A DNA stretch of 64,000 nucleotides from CAWJKP01 sp963843465 (GCA_963843465.1 CAWJKP010000002.1:1488001-1552000), one strand, 5' to 3'; counted from the stretch's first letter, positions 39,000-47,950 are shown. Notes: generated by a model not told the origin, from the sequence alone. Translations and numbers: made by a program.

Positions 39000-39272
39000 C
39001 CGCCGACCGGGGTCTCCTGTTTGCGCCAGGAAGCATTTTCAAGCAACCACCCGCCAGAACATCAGAACCTGCGAAAGCAGGAACACTAATTCGCACTGAT
39101 CTCCACTAAAGAAGAAAACGGGCAGAATCCTTTTTTGTCCCCTTCGATTAGCTCGTATTAGTGTAGATTAGCGTTCCAGCTTGCGGTCAGTGAACGGTTT
39201 CTGACATTCCGGCGGGTCGTTGTTTTCAAGCGGAAATGCTCCTGATACCTTTTCCTGCCTGCCCTCCCCTTC
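39000..39272. other. Intergenic region with an ATTAGTGTAGATTAGCG-type motif
   Basis: These 270 bases contain CACTAATTCGCACTGATCTC near 39085 and TCGTATTAGTGTAGATTAGC near 39150, loosely inverted copies of each other. No gene is seen. Confidence 0.55.
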
Positions 39273-39602
39273 TTAGTTCTGTTTCTGCTCGATATCAATG
39301 TGCAGGAGTTGGGCGAGCGCTTTTCGGACGACGGCGCTACGGTTGGCTAGCGCGTGGTTGGCCGCGTATTGATCGATGGCCCGGACGACATGGGCCTCTT
39401 CCTCACCGAACACCGTACCGACGGGTATGCGGCCGGCGTCACGCGCCGCCGCCTCGCGTGCCCATCGTTTCAATTCCGGCAGTTCCTCTTCGACCTGCTC
39501 TCGGATTTGCCGGTGCCGCTCCTTCTCTTCCGGCGTCGCCGGCCGCACAATGCGCTGGCGAACTTCGCGCGGCATCGTTCGCTCCTCGTCATGTTGGTCC
39601 AT
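39273..39602 (-). CDS. Small ribbon-helix-helix-like DNA-binding protein
   Basis: The protein has 109 residues from ATG 39602, or 100 from ATG 39575. The N-terminal half is highly charged and helical (EEKERHRQIREQVEEELPEL). The C-terminal HVVRAIDQYAANHALANRS followed by AVVRKALAQLL has the pattern of an RHH (CopG/Arc-like) domain. It may be a transcription factor or the antitoxin-like member of a pair, but no toxin gene is adjacent. It lies 8 bases after a 20-codon leader ORF with a strong ribosome site, so the two are probably coupled. Confidence 0.72.
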   Translation of the reverse strand: MDQHDEERTMPREVRQRIVRPATPEEKERHRQIREQVEEELPELKRWAREAAARDAGRIPVGTVFGEEEAHVVRAIDQYAANHALANRSAVVRKALAQLLHIDIEQKQN

Positions 39603-39610
39603 CTAGTCCG

Positions 39611-39673
39611 TTACCTGGTAAGCCGTGATAGGATCAAGATCACCAAGACAAACGAATACCTGCTGAGTTTCAT
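39611..39673 (-). CDS. Tiny hydrophobic leader ORF (20 codons)
   Basis: ATG at 39673 is preceded on the minus strand by GGAGGAGTAACCA, the strongest Shine-Dalgarno-like site in the area. It encodes a 20-residue peptide starting MKLSRYSFVLVILIL, a basic N-terminus followed by a hydrophobic run. It ends with TAA just before the RHH gene. It could be a small membrane peptide or a leader that controls translation of the next gene. Confidence 0.5.
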   Translation of the reverse strand: MKLSRYSFVLVILILSRLTR

Positions 39674-39746
39674 TGGTTACTCCTCCTTGGCCAACGGAAA
39701 CCGTGCTCGTCACACGCAGCGTGGTGGCCGAAGGCCACTTTGCGAG

Positions 39747-40700
39747 CTACGCCTTCTTGGCGGGATCGTCTTTGAGGAGCCCGAAAGTGCAAATCACAAA
39801 CACAACGATGATTGCGAGTGCTAATCCGGCAACCGCGTAATACAACCAAATTATGCTCCTGATCATACCGAACGAGTCAGCGACATTATCAGCGGCCCTT
39901 GCATTCACGCGGGCGTCCTTCGTGGTGTTCTTCTCGTTTGCGCTACCGGTATGAGTGGCATCCTTCCATGGAACAACTCCGCCTTTCGCCCGGTATTGCA
40001 GGTAGATAATCCGCCAACTAAGCTCTTGCTGAGCGGACTCAAAGCAGTTGAGGCACCAAACCCGCTCTGGAAACACGTCGCGTGCGAGCGTAGCAAACAC
40101 GATCGCGGCTCGATAGGCGCCTGCCTTTTCACTTACATGAGACGCCTGGATGGAAGTCGTGTGCGCGTTCTCCGGGTTAAGCAGCCAGAGGATCAGGATC
40201 GCAACCGTCGAAAGCAACTTGGCCCTTTTTCGTGCCCAAGATACGATTCTCGCCGCGCACTTGATTGATGATCGGACGATTAGTCGATGTCCATCGTTGC
40301 TCCAAATCAGAAATAGCCCGATGGTGGTGATCATCAGGATGAGTATCGCTCGGTCGTCGAATTCGAACAGCAGCCCCGCGAAGTTGCGAACGAAGTGTGG
40401 CACGCAGCTAAGGAGCCAGGCACTGGCAAAACACCCTATCACGATTCTCGGGATTGCGTGTAGTAGTCGCGCCGGGACCAGCCAAAGAAGCCCGAGGCCG
40501 AGGACCAGTCCCATGAGCCCAACCTTCTCCATCGGCCAACTAAGCCCTATGAAGGCGGCGAGGATCGCGAACCTCAGGCAGGGCGCGGCACCCCAGGTTA
40601 TGAGCACCAAACCAACAACGGTCAGCACTGCCTGCCATCTGTCGATCCGGCCAATGCGGTAAGAATCCGGCTCAATCTGTCGAGCACTGTATTCCATCAT
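39747..40700 (-). CDS. Multi-pass membrane protein of unknown function
   Basis: About 317 residues from ATG 40700 (MMEYSARQIEPDSY); an upstream ATG at 40739 is less likely. About seven hydrophobic segments: WQAVLTVVGLVLITWG, FAILAAFIGLSW, VGLMGLVLGLGLLWLV, IVIGCFASAWLLSCV, AILILMITTIGLFLIW, LLSTVAILILWLL, and a C-terminal LYYAVAGLALAIIVVFVICT. A soluble loop between segments 6 and 7 contains CLNCFESAQQELSW. It is upstream of the leader ORF and RHH gene on the same strand. Base composition is lower in GC than its neighbours. The family is not recognised. Confidence 0.72.
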   Translation of the reverse strand: MMEYSARQIEPDSYRIGRIDRWQAVLTVVGLVLITWGAAPCLRFAILAAFIGLSWPMEKVGLMGLVLGLGLLWLVPARLLHAIPRIVIGCFASAWLLSCVPHFVRNFAGLLFEFDDRAILILMITTIGLFLIWSNDGHRLIVRSSIKCAARIVSWARKRAKLLSTVAILILWLLNPENAHTTSIQASHVSEKAGAYRAAIVFATLARDVFPERVWCLNCFESAQQELSWRIIYLQYRAKGGVVPWKDATHTGSANEKNTTKDARVNARAADNVADSFGMIRSIIWLYYAVAGLALAIIVVFVICTFGLLKDDPAKKA

Positions 40701-40764
40701 CGCCAATTCAGTATTCGCCCAGAAACCGGCCCCTGTCAAGGGCCTGCCAGTGCCAAACAGGATC

Positions 40765-40805
40765 GGTGGGCCGGCGCTCGCTTACGCGAACTTGTCCCAC
40801 CCTAC
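40765..40805. repeat. Palindrome GGTGGGCCGGCG...CCCACCCTAC
   Basis: Copy of the GTAGGGTGGG family, reverse orientation. Its TAG is the stop codon of the adjacent VWA gene. Other copies are at 37707, 38001, 50871 and 62274. Confidence 0.88.
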
Positions 40806-43614
40806 AATCTTACGGTTCTCCGAATTGCAACGTCAAAAAGCAAGATCAACATCGCCGCGGCGAGGAAATAGCGCCACAGCTCCTCCGTTCGCGGCACGGT
40901 CTGCGACGAGGGAGCGAAGATCGCCGCGGCCGACGGCCGATAACGGCCGCCGCTCAGCGAGGCGATCGATTGCAGCAGCTCCTCGTTGGCCGGGTGGACC
41001 CGCAGCTCGTCGGCAAAACCGGTGGCCAGGCCGCGGCGCTCGAGGTAGACCAGCCGGCCCTGGTACTGCAAGCGGATCTCGAAGCAATAGGTCCCCGGCG
41101 TCGCCGCTTCCAGCGAGGTCGCGTAGCGGCCCGGGGCGACTTGCGGCACCTCCACGTCGCGGGCCCCTGACGGAAAAGGGGACAGCCCCCATTTGCCGGG
41201 ACCAACCTTCGGTCGGTGCCCGCCCGAAGGGTGCTTCGCACAAATGGGGACTGTCCCCTTTTCCGTCTTGCGGGCCGATGACGTGCAGCGTGGCCGTTGC
41301 GCCGTTGACGAACGAACCCGCCGGATCGACGGCATCCAGCGTCAGCTCGATCCGCGTCCCGCGGCGCTTCAGGTCCAGGGCGAAGTTTTGCGCCTGGTCC
41401 CTCCGCAAGGCGTGGTGAAGCAGTTGGCCCCAGAAGCGGCCCAGACCCGGCCAACGCAGCCAGGGCGCCGCCCAGCGGCTCTGGAGGTCCGAGGTGAAGG
41501 CCACGCTCACGCCCAGGCCGTACCGCCACCAGATCAACAGCGGGTCGCCCTCCAGCGAGGAAAGAATAAGCTGGCTGCCGGGCTTGGGCCGCGTCCCCAC
41601 GTAGCCCAACAGCGACGGCGCCGTGCGGATCTCGCTGGCCGACATCGCCGAGCCGTCGCCGACCAGCGTGGGGAAAAACGGCTGCTCGACGATTCCTACG
41701 CGGCTGGCACTGGCCGTCTCCATGGCGAAGATCCGGGGGATGTCGGCCGGGTCGACGCAGAAATAGTGGCGCCCCTTGCCCAATCGGGCGATGTCCTCGG
41801 CCTCCTCCCGGGCCGCCTGCGGCCCCAGCGCCACCATCGAGACCGTGATCCCCGCCTCGGCCATCTTCTTCGCCTGGCTCTCGAAATCGCCAGGGTGCGA
41901 GACCCCGTCGGTCATGATGATCACGTGCTTCAGCTTCGCGAAGCACTCGTTCAAGGCCAGGTAGGCCTTGTCCATCGCCGGACCCATGTCGGTCTCGCCG
42001 CCGGCCGTGATCGTGGCGATCTTCTCCAGGATCGGCCGCTTGTCGACGCAGGGAGCGATCGGGCTGATCCAGCGGGTCGTGTCGTCGAAGACCAGCACGC
42101 CCACCTGGTCCGTGGGCTCCAACATCTCCACCGCCCGGCGTATGGCCTCCTTGGCCAGCCGGATCGAGCTGCCTTCCATCGAGCCCGAACGATCCAAGAC
42201 CAGCACCATCGCCAGGCTCGGCCGCTGTTGCCGGCGGTGGAAGTCGCACCAGACGGGCAGGACCTCTTCCAAGGTCGTGCCGTGGTAGCCGCCGGGCGTG
42301 AAGGCCTGCTCGCCGCCGATCACCACCAGCCCGCCGCCGAAGTCCCGCACGTACCGCCGGATGATCTCCTGCCGGTCCTGGGGCAGGTCGGCCGCCGGCA
42401 CGTTGGCCAGGATCAACAGGTCGTAGTTCTGCAACTCTTCCAGCGTCCGTGGCAGGCCGGTGCGCTGGCCGGCGCCTAGGGTAGGACGGAAGTCGAAGTC
42501 AATCCGCTCGCCGGTGAGGACCGGTCCGAGGTGCTGGACCGACGAGGGGTCGTGTGCCAGCACCAGGGCCTTCGGCCGGCCCGTGGAGAAGACCATCGCC
42601 GTGGCCGAATTGTTTTCCGCGATCGTGTCGCGGAAGCCGTCGATCCGCGCGGTCAAGACCGCCGATCGCTGCCCGCGGACCGTGCAGGTGAAGGGGATAC
42701 GGTTGTCTCCCGGCACGACCTTGACCTTCCGCCGGCCAACCGGCGTGGCGGTTCGTTGTGGTGCAGGCGTCTCGCCTGCATTTTGCCGGGCAGGCGAGAC
42801 GCCTGCACTTCCCCGGGCAGGCGGGACGCCTGCACTTCCCCGGGCAGGCGGGACGCCTGCACTTCCCCGGGCAGGCGGGACGCCTGCACTTCCCCGGGCA
42901 GGCGGGACGCCCGCACCACAAGAGGCGAACAACTGCACCGTGCCCTCGTCGTCGTGGTCGGAGTGCACCAGCACGTCGACGGCAAAGGGTACGCCGTCCT
43001 GGACCTGGCCCGGCGTCCGCACGGCCGCCACGTAAACCTCCGGCTCGCCCGCGGAAGCCAGCGGCACGACGTTCGATCGGCGCGCCGGCGCTGCGGACGG
43101 CCCGCAGAACGTCGCCCTCGGTCTGGTTCCCGTCGGTCAACAACACGATGCGGGGGACGTAATCGGCCGGAATCTGCGTCCGCGCCGCGATGACGGCCGC
43201 CGCCAGGTTGGTCCCCTGCCGGTCCAGCTTGATCGGGCCCCGGGGCAACTCCGCCTGCACCGGGCCGGCCGAGGCCGCAAACGGCAGGTAGGCCACGCGG
43301 CTGCCGTGGGCTTGCCAGCCAGCCTGTTCCAAGAACGTCTCAGCCTCATGCCGGCTGCTCTGGGGAATGCTCGCGCTTTGGTCCAGGGCAAAAACGACCA
43401 TCTGCCGGCCGCTCAGCCAGGTGACCTTCAACTGGCACAGCGCCAGCAGCAGGGCGACCAGCAAGAGCACGCGGGCCGAAAGCAAAAGCGCCCGCCGGCC
43501 GCGCGAAAGCCCAGCGAGACTCCAGCGGCAGTAGAACACCACCAGCGGCAACAGGGCAAGCCCGGCCAGCCAGGCAGGTTGGAGGATCTCGAATTGCCGG
43601 CCGAAGATTTCCAT
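40802..43614 (-). CDS. VWA-domain membrane protein, glutamine-amidotransferase-like type (disrupted by one indel and one palindromic element)
   Basis: About 900 residues if two breaks are repaired. N-terminus: membrane helices (AWLAGLALLPLVVFYC, LLLSARVLLLVALLLALC). Then a VWA-like strand (QMVVFALDQSASIPQ), a GATase1-like fold (GGGLVVIGGEQAFTPGGYHG) and a VWA domain with a MIDAS motif DRSGSMEGS. A final membrane helix is at the C-terminus. Break 1 is one extra A in GATCGAACGTC near 43073. Break 2 is the coding palindrome at 41171-41265, an insertion of 1 modulo 3, after which the true tail (DVEVPQVAPGRYATSLEA) is one frame away. Four-plus 27-base repeats (GVPPARGSA) lie at 42755-42922. Last gene of the moxR-DUF58-VWA-VWA operon. 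The stop comes from a repeat. Confidence 0.82.
41171..41265. repeat. Coding palindromic element (KGDSPHLCEAPFGRAP family), copy 2, frame-shifting
   Basis: CGGAAAAGGGGACAGCCCCC pairs with GGGACTGTCCCCTTTTCCG. On the minus strand it is translated as KGDSPHLCEAPFGRAP in the entry frame and KGTVPICAKHPSGGHRP in the exit frame. Both frames are open. The insertion is 1 modulo 3. Confidence 0.9.
42755..42922 (-). repeat. 27-base tandem repeat of a GCAGGCGGGACGCCTGC palindrome
   Basis: Four units of GCAGGCGGGACGCCTGCACT+TCCCCGG (27 bases, 9 codons, peptide GVPPARGSA) plus two diverged end units (GVSPARQNA, GETPAPQ). They are flanked by TTGTGGTGCAGG and CACCACAAG, a closing inverted pair. There are no unique spacers, so it is not a CRISPR array. 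A single-unit relative is at 43764-43818. Confidence 0.92.
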
Positions 43615-43615
43615 C

Positions 43616-45459
43616 TCAACAGGTCCATCGCCGATGATAGAGACACCATTCGGCCGTCAACAGCAGGCCCGCAAACCCCACCAGGCAGGTCCAGAGCGGA
43701 AACTCGCGGTCCTCCGACGCGACCGTCTTGCCGACAAGCCGTTGGGGAACACGGATGTCGCGTTCTTGTGGTGCAGCCGTCTCGGCTGCTTCGGCAGGCG
43801 GGACGCCTGCACCACAAGATGTTGCCGGACAGGTTTTAAGTCGACCGTTCCCCTCGCACGCGGCGACCCAATCCAGGGCGTTGGCCAAGAGGATCGGGAA
43901 GGCCGTCCGCTGGGGCCACTCGCCTCCTTCAAGACTCCCGGCCAGCACGATCACCCGGCCTTCCACCCGTGGAATCGCATAGGCCAGCGGCGAGCCGTCG
44001 GCCGCCCAGGCCAAAGGCTGGGCCAGCGGCTCCGCCTTGGGGCGCAGCAAGAGCTTCCGCGCCTCGGCCAGCCGAATGCCGACCAGCCGCACTCCGCTCA
44101 GTAGCGGCAGGTCCTCGGCCTGGCGAGCCACGACCGGCTCGGCGATCGCATCGCCCGGTTGCCAGAGATCGCACGGGCCCTGGGGATGCAGCACCAACAG
44201 CGGGCCCGCCGGGAGCGTCTTGGGCACCGGCCCATAGATCACGCGGACGGGAAAAGGGGACAGTCCCCATTTGCCGGGACCAACCTTCGGTCGGTGCCCG
44301 CCCGAAGGGTGCTTCGCACAAATGGGGGCTGTCCCCTTTTCCCTCCGCCGCGCGATCGCCCGGGCCGAAAGCGACCCGGGGATTGGCCGCCAATGCCTTT
44401 TCCAGGTACATGTTTTTGTCACCTTCGAGGAACACCTGGAAGCGGCGGCCCCACGGCACGATGGCCGTCGCCCGGTCGGGAAAAGGGGACAGTCCCCATT
44501 TGCCGGGACCAACCTTCGGTCGGTGCCCGCCCGAAGGGTGCTTCGCACAAATGGGGACTGTCCCCTTTTCCCTCCGGATGTTCGAGCCGGGCCGTGAGCT
44601 GGCCGCCCCCGGCTCGAGTGGTCTGGAAGACCTGCCGCCACTGCCCGCCGGCAGGAATCTCGATCGATCGCCGCTCCAGCGGCTCGTCGTCCCAGAACAA
44701 CTGCAAGGGGCAGATGACCGGCCGGTCGCAGTAACTGGTCACCTCGACAAACACCTGGCAGCAAAGCGGCGCGGACAAGTTCCGCCGGGCCGCCAACCGC
44801 GTGATCCCCACGTTGTCGCCACGCCCGCCGAAGCTCACCCATTGCACGCCGTCGGACGCCGCCAGCTCCGCGGCCCCAGGGAAGCTGCCGTCGCTGAGCA
44901 CGAGGATTCTCCCCCGTGGGTCGCCCGCAAGAATCTCCCGGGCGATGGCCACGGCCTCGCAGACGTGCGACGGCCCGCCCGTGGCCGTAATGCGGCGGAT
45001 CGCCGAGCGAAGGATCTCGGGCCGGCGCGACCAGCCGCAGCAGGCCCCTACGCCGTCGCCCGCGGTGAGGATCGCCGCCTCCTCGTGTACGGCCATCTCG
45101 TGGGCCCAGCGGTCGGCCCATTGCCGGGCCTGGTCCAGCCGGTTCGGCGAGGCATCGGTGGCGTTCATGCTGGCGGAGTTGTCGATCACCAGCACCGTCC
45201 GACGCGCCGCCCGCAGCGAAGGGTCCGCCAGCGCCAAGACCAACAACAGCAGAACCAACAGCAGCAGCCCCAACGAGGCCGGTCCCCGCCACAAGAGCCA
45301 CGGGGCCGTCGCCGGAGGGCCCAGCACTTCCTGCCAGAGGAAACCGGCGCCGATCGGCTGGACGGCTGTCCGGACCTGCCGAAGGTAAAGCATCGCCAGC
45401 GGCACGGCCAGCAGTGCCCAAAGAAAGGCCGACGGATGATGGAAGGTCAAGGTTGTCAT
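43616..45459 (-). CDS. BatA-like VWA membrane protein (disrupted by two coding palindromic elements)
   Basis: About 610 residues if both inserts are removed. From ATG 45459 (MTTLTFHHPSAFLWALLAVP): an N-terminal membrane helix, a second helix (LGLLLLVLLLLVLALADPSL), then a VWA domain with a MIDAS motif DNSASMNAT and LVLSDGSFPG. A CARDB-like beta region and a last membrane helix follow (CLVGFAGLLLTAEWCLYHRR). Elements at 44478-44572 and 44249-44343 each shift the frame by +1, so as written translation stops at 44419, shortly after the first. The middle piece VPWGRRFQVFLEGDKNMYLE and the tail RVIYGPVPKTLPAGPL are in the other two frames. The ATG overlaps the DUF58 stop. 1 base separates it from the next VWA gene. 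Confidence 0.82.
43764..43818. repeat. GCAGCCGTCTCGGCTGC / GCAGGCGGGACGCCTGC repeat in the VWA gene
   Basis: CTTGTGGTGCAGCCGTCTCG opens and GACGCCTGCACCACAAG closes the palindrome. It is translated in frame as CGAGVPPAEAAETAAPQ. It belongs to the same family as 42755-42922. Confidence 0.87.
44249..44343. repeat. Coding palindromic element, copy 3, frame-shifting
   Basis: GGGAAAAGGGGACAGTCCCC pairs with GGGGGCTGTCCCCTTTTCCC. It differs from copy 4 by very few bases, yet lies only 229 bases from it in the same gene. The insertion is 1 modulo 3. Confidence 0.92.
44478..44572. repeat. Coding palindromic element, copy 4, frame-shifting
   Basis: GGGAAAAGGGGACAGTCCCC pairs with GGGGACTGTCCCCTTTTCCC. 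Minus-strand entry frame gives KGDSPHLCEAPFGRAP. Removing 94 or 97 bases restores the host frame (LEHPE-DRATAIVPWGRR). Confidence 0.92.
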
Positions 45460-46316
45460 GTGATCCCACGGACGGCCCGCTCGGTCAGCTCTTTCTCGGG
45501 CAACGTCGAGGGCAGTTGCAGGCAGGGAATTCCCTGGCCGGCCGCATAGCTTCGCAGGCGGTGATGAAGCCGCTGATAATATCCAGTGTACTCGGCGATC
45601 TGTCGCCCGGTGAGGGTGACTCGCCAACGGCTGCCGGTCTCCACGTCTTCCAGATCGGCATCGCCGGCAGCGACGGGGACCGCGTCGTGCGGATCGTAAA
45701 TGTGGACGATCCGCAACGGATAGCCGGCGCTGCGGAGGATCGCCAACCCCGGCTCGCAGCCCGCCGAGTCGAAGAAATCGCTGAGCACGACCAGCGGCCC
45801 CCGCGGTTGTCGCCGCACGCTGAACTGCCGGGCCGCTTCCAGCAGCGAGGTGCCCTGCTCCCGAGGCGTCAGCCTGTCGAGAAAGCGCAACAGCGAGACC
45901 ACGCCCCGATCCGATCCCTGTGGCGGAAGATCGTCGATCAACCGATCGGCGAACGCTGTCACCCCGACCCGGGCCAGGCCGGCCAGGGCCACGTAGCCCA
46001 GTGCCGCGGCTACCTGCCGGGCGGCGTCGAACTTCGGCGGCCGGCCCGGGGCCATGCTCCGCGAGCCGTCCAAGAGAAGATAGACGGGCGGCGGGATCGG
46101 CTGGCGGATCTGCCGCACCAGAAGCTCGTCGTGCCGTGCGCAGACGCTCCAGTCCACCCGCCGGTAGTCGTCCCCCGGACTGTAATCGCGGTGTTCGGCC
46201 AGTTCCACGCCGGTCGCCGGGAAGCGGTCGCCGGGCAAGCTCAAGAACCCGCCGCCGATCTGTCGGGCGATCAACGGCAGCCGCCGTATTCGCTGGAGGA
46301 ACTCGTGGTCGAACAT
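45456..46316 (-). CDS. DUF58 domain protein
   Basis: The protein has 286 residues from ATG 46316. The DUF58 signature ELAEHRDYSPGDDYRRVDW is at about residues 39-57. It is followed by a VWA-like fold (PVYLLLDGSRSMAPG, GPLVVLSDFFDSAG). These proteins accompany MoxR ATPases and BatA-type VWA proteins, as here: moxR lies 138 bases upstream and the VWA gene start overlaps its stop (ATGA). The complex is thought to assemble or remodel envelope enzymes. It is probably cytoplasmic or peripheral. The reading frame is intact, unlike the two VWA genes after it. Confidence 0.94.
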   Translation of the reverse strand: MFDHEFLQRIRRLPLIARQIGGGFLSLPGDRFPATGVELAEHRDYSPGDDYRRVDWSVCARHDELLVRQIRQPIPPPVYLLLDGSRSMAPGRPPKFDAARQVAAALGYVALAGLARVGVTAFADRLIDDLPPQGSDRGVVSLLRFLDRLTPREQGTSLLEAARQFSVRRQPRGPLVVLSDFFDSAGCEPGLAILRSAGYPLRIVHIYDPHDAVPVAAGDADLEDVETGSRWRVTLTGRQIAEYTGYYQRLHHRLRSYAAGQGIPCLQLPSTLPEKELTERAVRGIT

Positions 46317-46317
46317 G

Positions 46318-46452
46318 ACGTTCAGCGTTTAGCGTTCAGCAATCAGCATTCAGCAGTCAGCGGTCAGCGTTCAGCGGTCAGCGGTCAGTAGTCAGCGGCC
46401 GGCGGCCGGCGGCCAACCTCGCTGGCTGACCGCTGATCGCTGATAGCTGATA
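46318..46452. repeat. Degenerate TCAGCGGTCAGC tandem repeat
   Basis: About 130 bases of AGCGTTCAGCAATCAGCATT... and TCAGCGGTCAGC units, period 7-8, then GGCCGGC units and an inverted CTGACCGCTGATCGCTGATA. It fills the gap between moxR and the DUF58 gene and could affect their coupling. No spacers. Confidence 0.85.
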
Positions 46453-46453
46453 G

Positions 46454-47437
46454 CTAACTGCCGAGGATCTCGGCGATCAGGGCGTCGCTGCGGACTTCTT
46501 CGGCCTGGCCCTCGTAGTTCAGCGTCAGCCGGTGCCGCAGCGCGGCGTGGGCCGCGGCGCGGAGATCGTCGTCGGAAACGTGGTACCGGCCGTCGAGGAT
46601 CGCCCGGACCTTGGCCGCCAACACCAGGGCCTGCGCGCCTCGCGGGCTGGCGCCGTAACGCACGTAGCGGCGGACCGACGGCGGGGCCTGCGGGTTGTCC
46701 GGACTGGTGGCCGCCACGATCGCCACGGCCCGACGGCGGATCTCCGCGGCCAGCGGAAGGTGCCGCACCAGTTGCCCCATCTCCAGGACCCGCGGCCCGT
46801 CCACCACCGCGCAGAGTTTCGCGGGCGTCGCATCGGTGGTCATTTCCAAGATCCGCTCCAACTGCTGGGCGTCGGGAGGGCCCACGAGCAGCTTCAGCAG
46901 GAAACGGTCGACCTGTGCCGGCGGAAGCGGGTAGGTCCCTTCCAGGTCCAGCGGGTTCTGCGTGGCGATGATGAAATACGGCTCCGGCAGGCGGAAGGTC
47001 TCGGTGGCCACCGTGATCGCCTGCTCGTCCATCGCCTCCAGCAGGGCCGACTGCGTCCGCGGCATGGCGCGATTCACCTGGTCCAACAAGACGAGGTTGG
47101 CGAACAACGGCCCTTTCTGGAACTCGAAGGTCCGCCGCCCTTGGGGTGTTTCCATGATCACGTAGGTGCCAATGGCGTCGGCCGGCATGAGGTCGCTGGT
47201 ACACTGGATCCGCTGGAAGCCGACATCGATCACTGCCGCCAGGGTCCGGGCCAACTCCGTCTTTCCCAGTCCGGGCAGGCCCTCGACCAACACGTGCCCG
47301 CCGGCGACCAGGGCCGTCAGCACCAGGTCGACGGTCTCCTCCTGGCCCACGATCCGCTTGCCGACTTCGTGCCGCAGGGCGTTGAAATCCTCGCGGAAGC
47401 TGGCGAGCTTCTGCTCCATCTCGCTGGCAACACTCAT
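46454..47437 (-). CDS. MoxR-family AAA+ ATPase with Glu-to-Gln in Walker B
   Basis: The protein has 327 residues from ATG 47437. Walker A is GLPGLGKTELA. The Walker B region reads LVLLDQVNRA, where MoxR proteins normally have DE (the first MoxR here has LADEINR). Downstream motifs are normal: MPRTQSALLEAMDEQAITV, ATQNPLDLEGTYPLPPAQVDRF and a C-terminal lid VRRYVRYGASPRGAQAL. If real, the Gln would impair ATP hydrolysis and make it a binding-only or slow ATPase. First gene of the moxR-DUF58-VWA-VWA operon, with a repeat upstream at 47468. Confidence 0.93.
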   Translation of the reverse strand: MSVASEMEQKLASFREDFNALRHEVGKRIVGQEETVDLVLTALVAGGHVLVEGLPGLGKTELARTLAAVIDVGFQRIQCTSDLMPADAIGTYVIMETPQGRRTFEFQKGPLFANLVLLDQVNRAMPRTQSALLEAMDEQAITVATETFRLPEPYFIIATQNPLDLEGTYPLPPAQVDRFLLKLLVGPPDAQQLERILEMTTDATPAKLCAVVDGPRVLEMGQLVRHLPLAAEIRRRAVAIVAATSPDNPQAPPSVRRYVRYGASPRGAQALVLAAKVRAILDGRYHVSDDDLRAAAHAALRHRLTLNYEGQAEEVRSDALIAEILGS

Positions 47438-47950
47438 GGATCAGACTTCCTTAGTTTCTATTTCAGCAGGGTGGGGCTCGCCGACCAACGCTTCGCGTCG
47501 GTGCCCGTCGACCCACCCTACACTATCCTTGCCCACGCCGGGATGGTCAATCGTTCATCGCAGCGAAGTGTCCAGTTCGGGGCTCCTGCCCCCTCTGCCT
47601 CTAGGGGAGGGTTTGGTGAGGGGAAGCTGCGTTAGGAACAGAAGTAAACCCCTATCTAAGAGGGGTATGTGGCAAGAAACGGAGCCCAATGCCACGCTCG
47701 CGGAAAAAACTGCAAGAATCACTGGCTCGCGTTTTGCAATTGACAGGGTGTTTTGATAGACTGACAGAGGAAAATCAGCCACGCGCGGTGTCTGTTTGCG
47801 GAATCCAGCGGCCGGTCGAGAAAGCTCTTGCGTGGTCAAGTTAGGGAACGCCGATAGGGTTAGGGGCGTCGAACGTTGGCGGAACGAGTAATGATTGGCA
47901 CGGGGAAGTGTTGGCGCTGTCGCGATAACTCACGAGAAAGGAGTGGCGAC
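47438..47950. other. Intergenic region upstream of the Gly-Pro-rich gene
   Basis: 513 bases hold the GTGGGG palindrome at 47468-47522. The rest is unique sequence with lower GC than the genes. TTGACA occurs at 47740, but no good -10 box follows at the right distance. AAGGAG at about 47938 is the ribosome site of the next gene. No gene is seen. Confidence 0.6.
47468..47522. repeat. Palindrome GTAGGGTGGG, CGACGGGCACCGACGCGAAG variant, reverse copy
   Basis: GGTGGGGCTCGCCGACCAAC pairs with GTCGACCCACCCTAC. It is the inverse of 35735-35787 and lies 30 bases upstream of the moxR start. Confidence 0.85.

Noticed and set aside
42755..42922. Regular short repeats that could be mistaken for a CRISPR array
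   Set aside because: Units are directly adjacent with no unique spacers, and they are translated in frame.
46318..46452. TCAGCGGTCAGC repeats resembling an origin iteron array
   Set aside because: Period and sequence drift, no DnaA-box consensus, no AT-rich stretch or replication gene nearby.
47740..47767. TTGACA upstream of the Gly-Pro-rich gene as a promoter
   Set aside because: No acceptable -10 hexamer at 16-18 bases, so it is not listed as a promoter.
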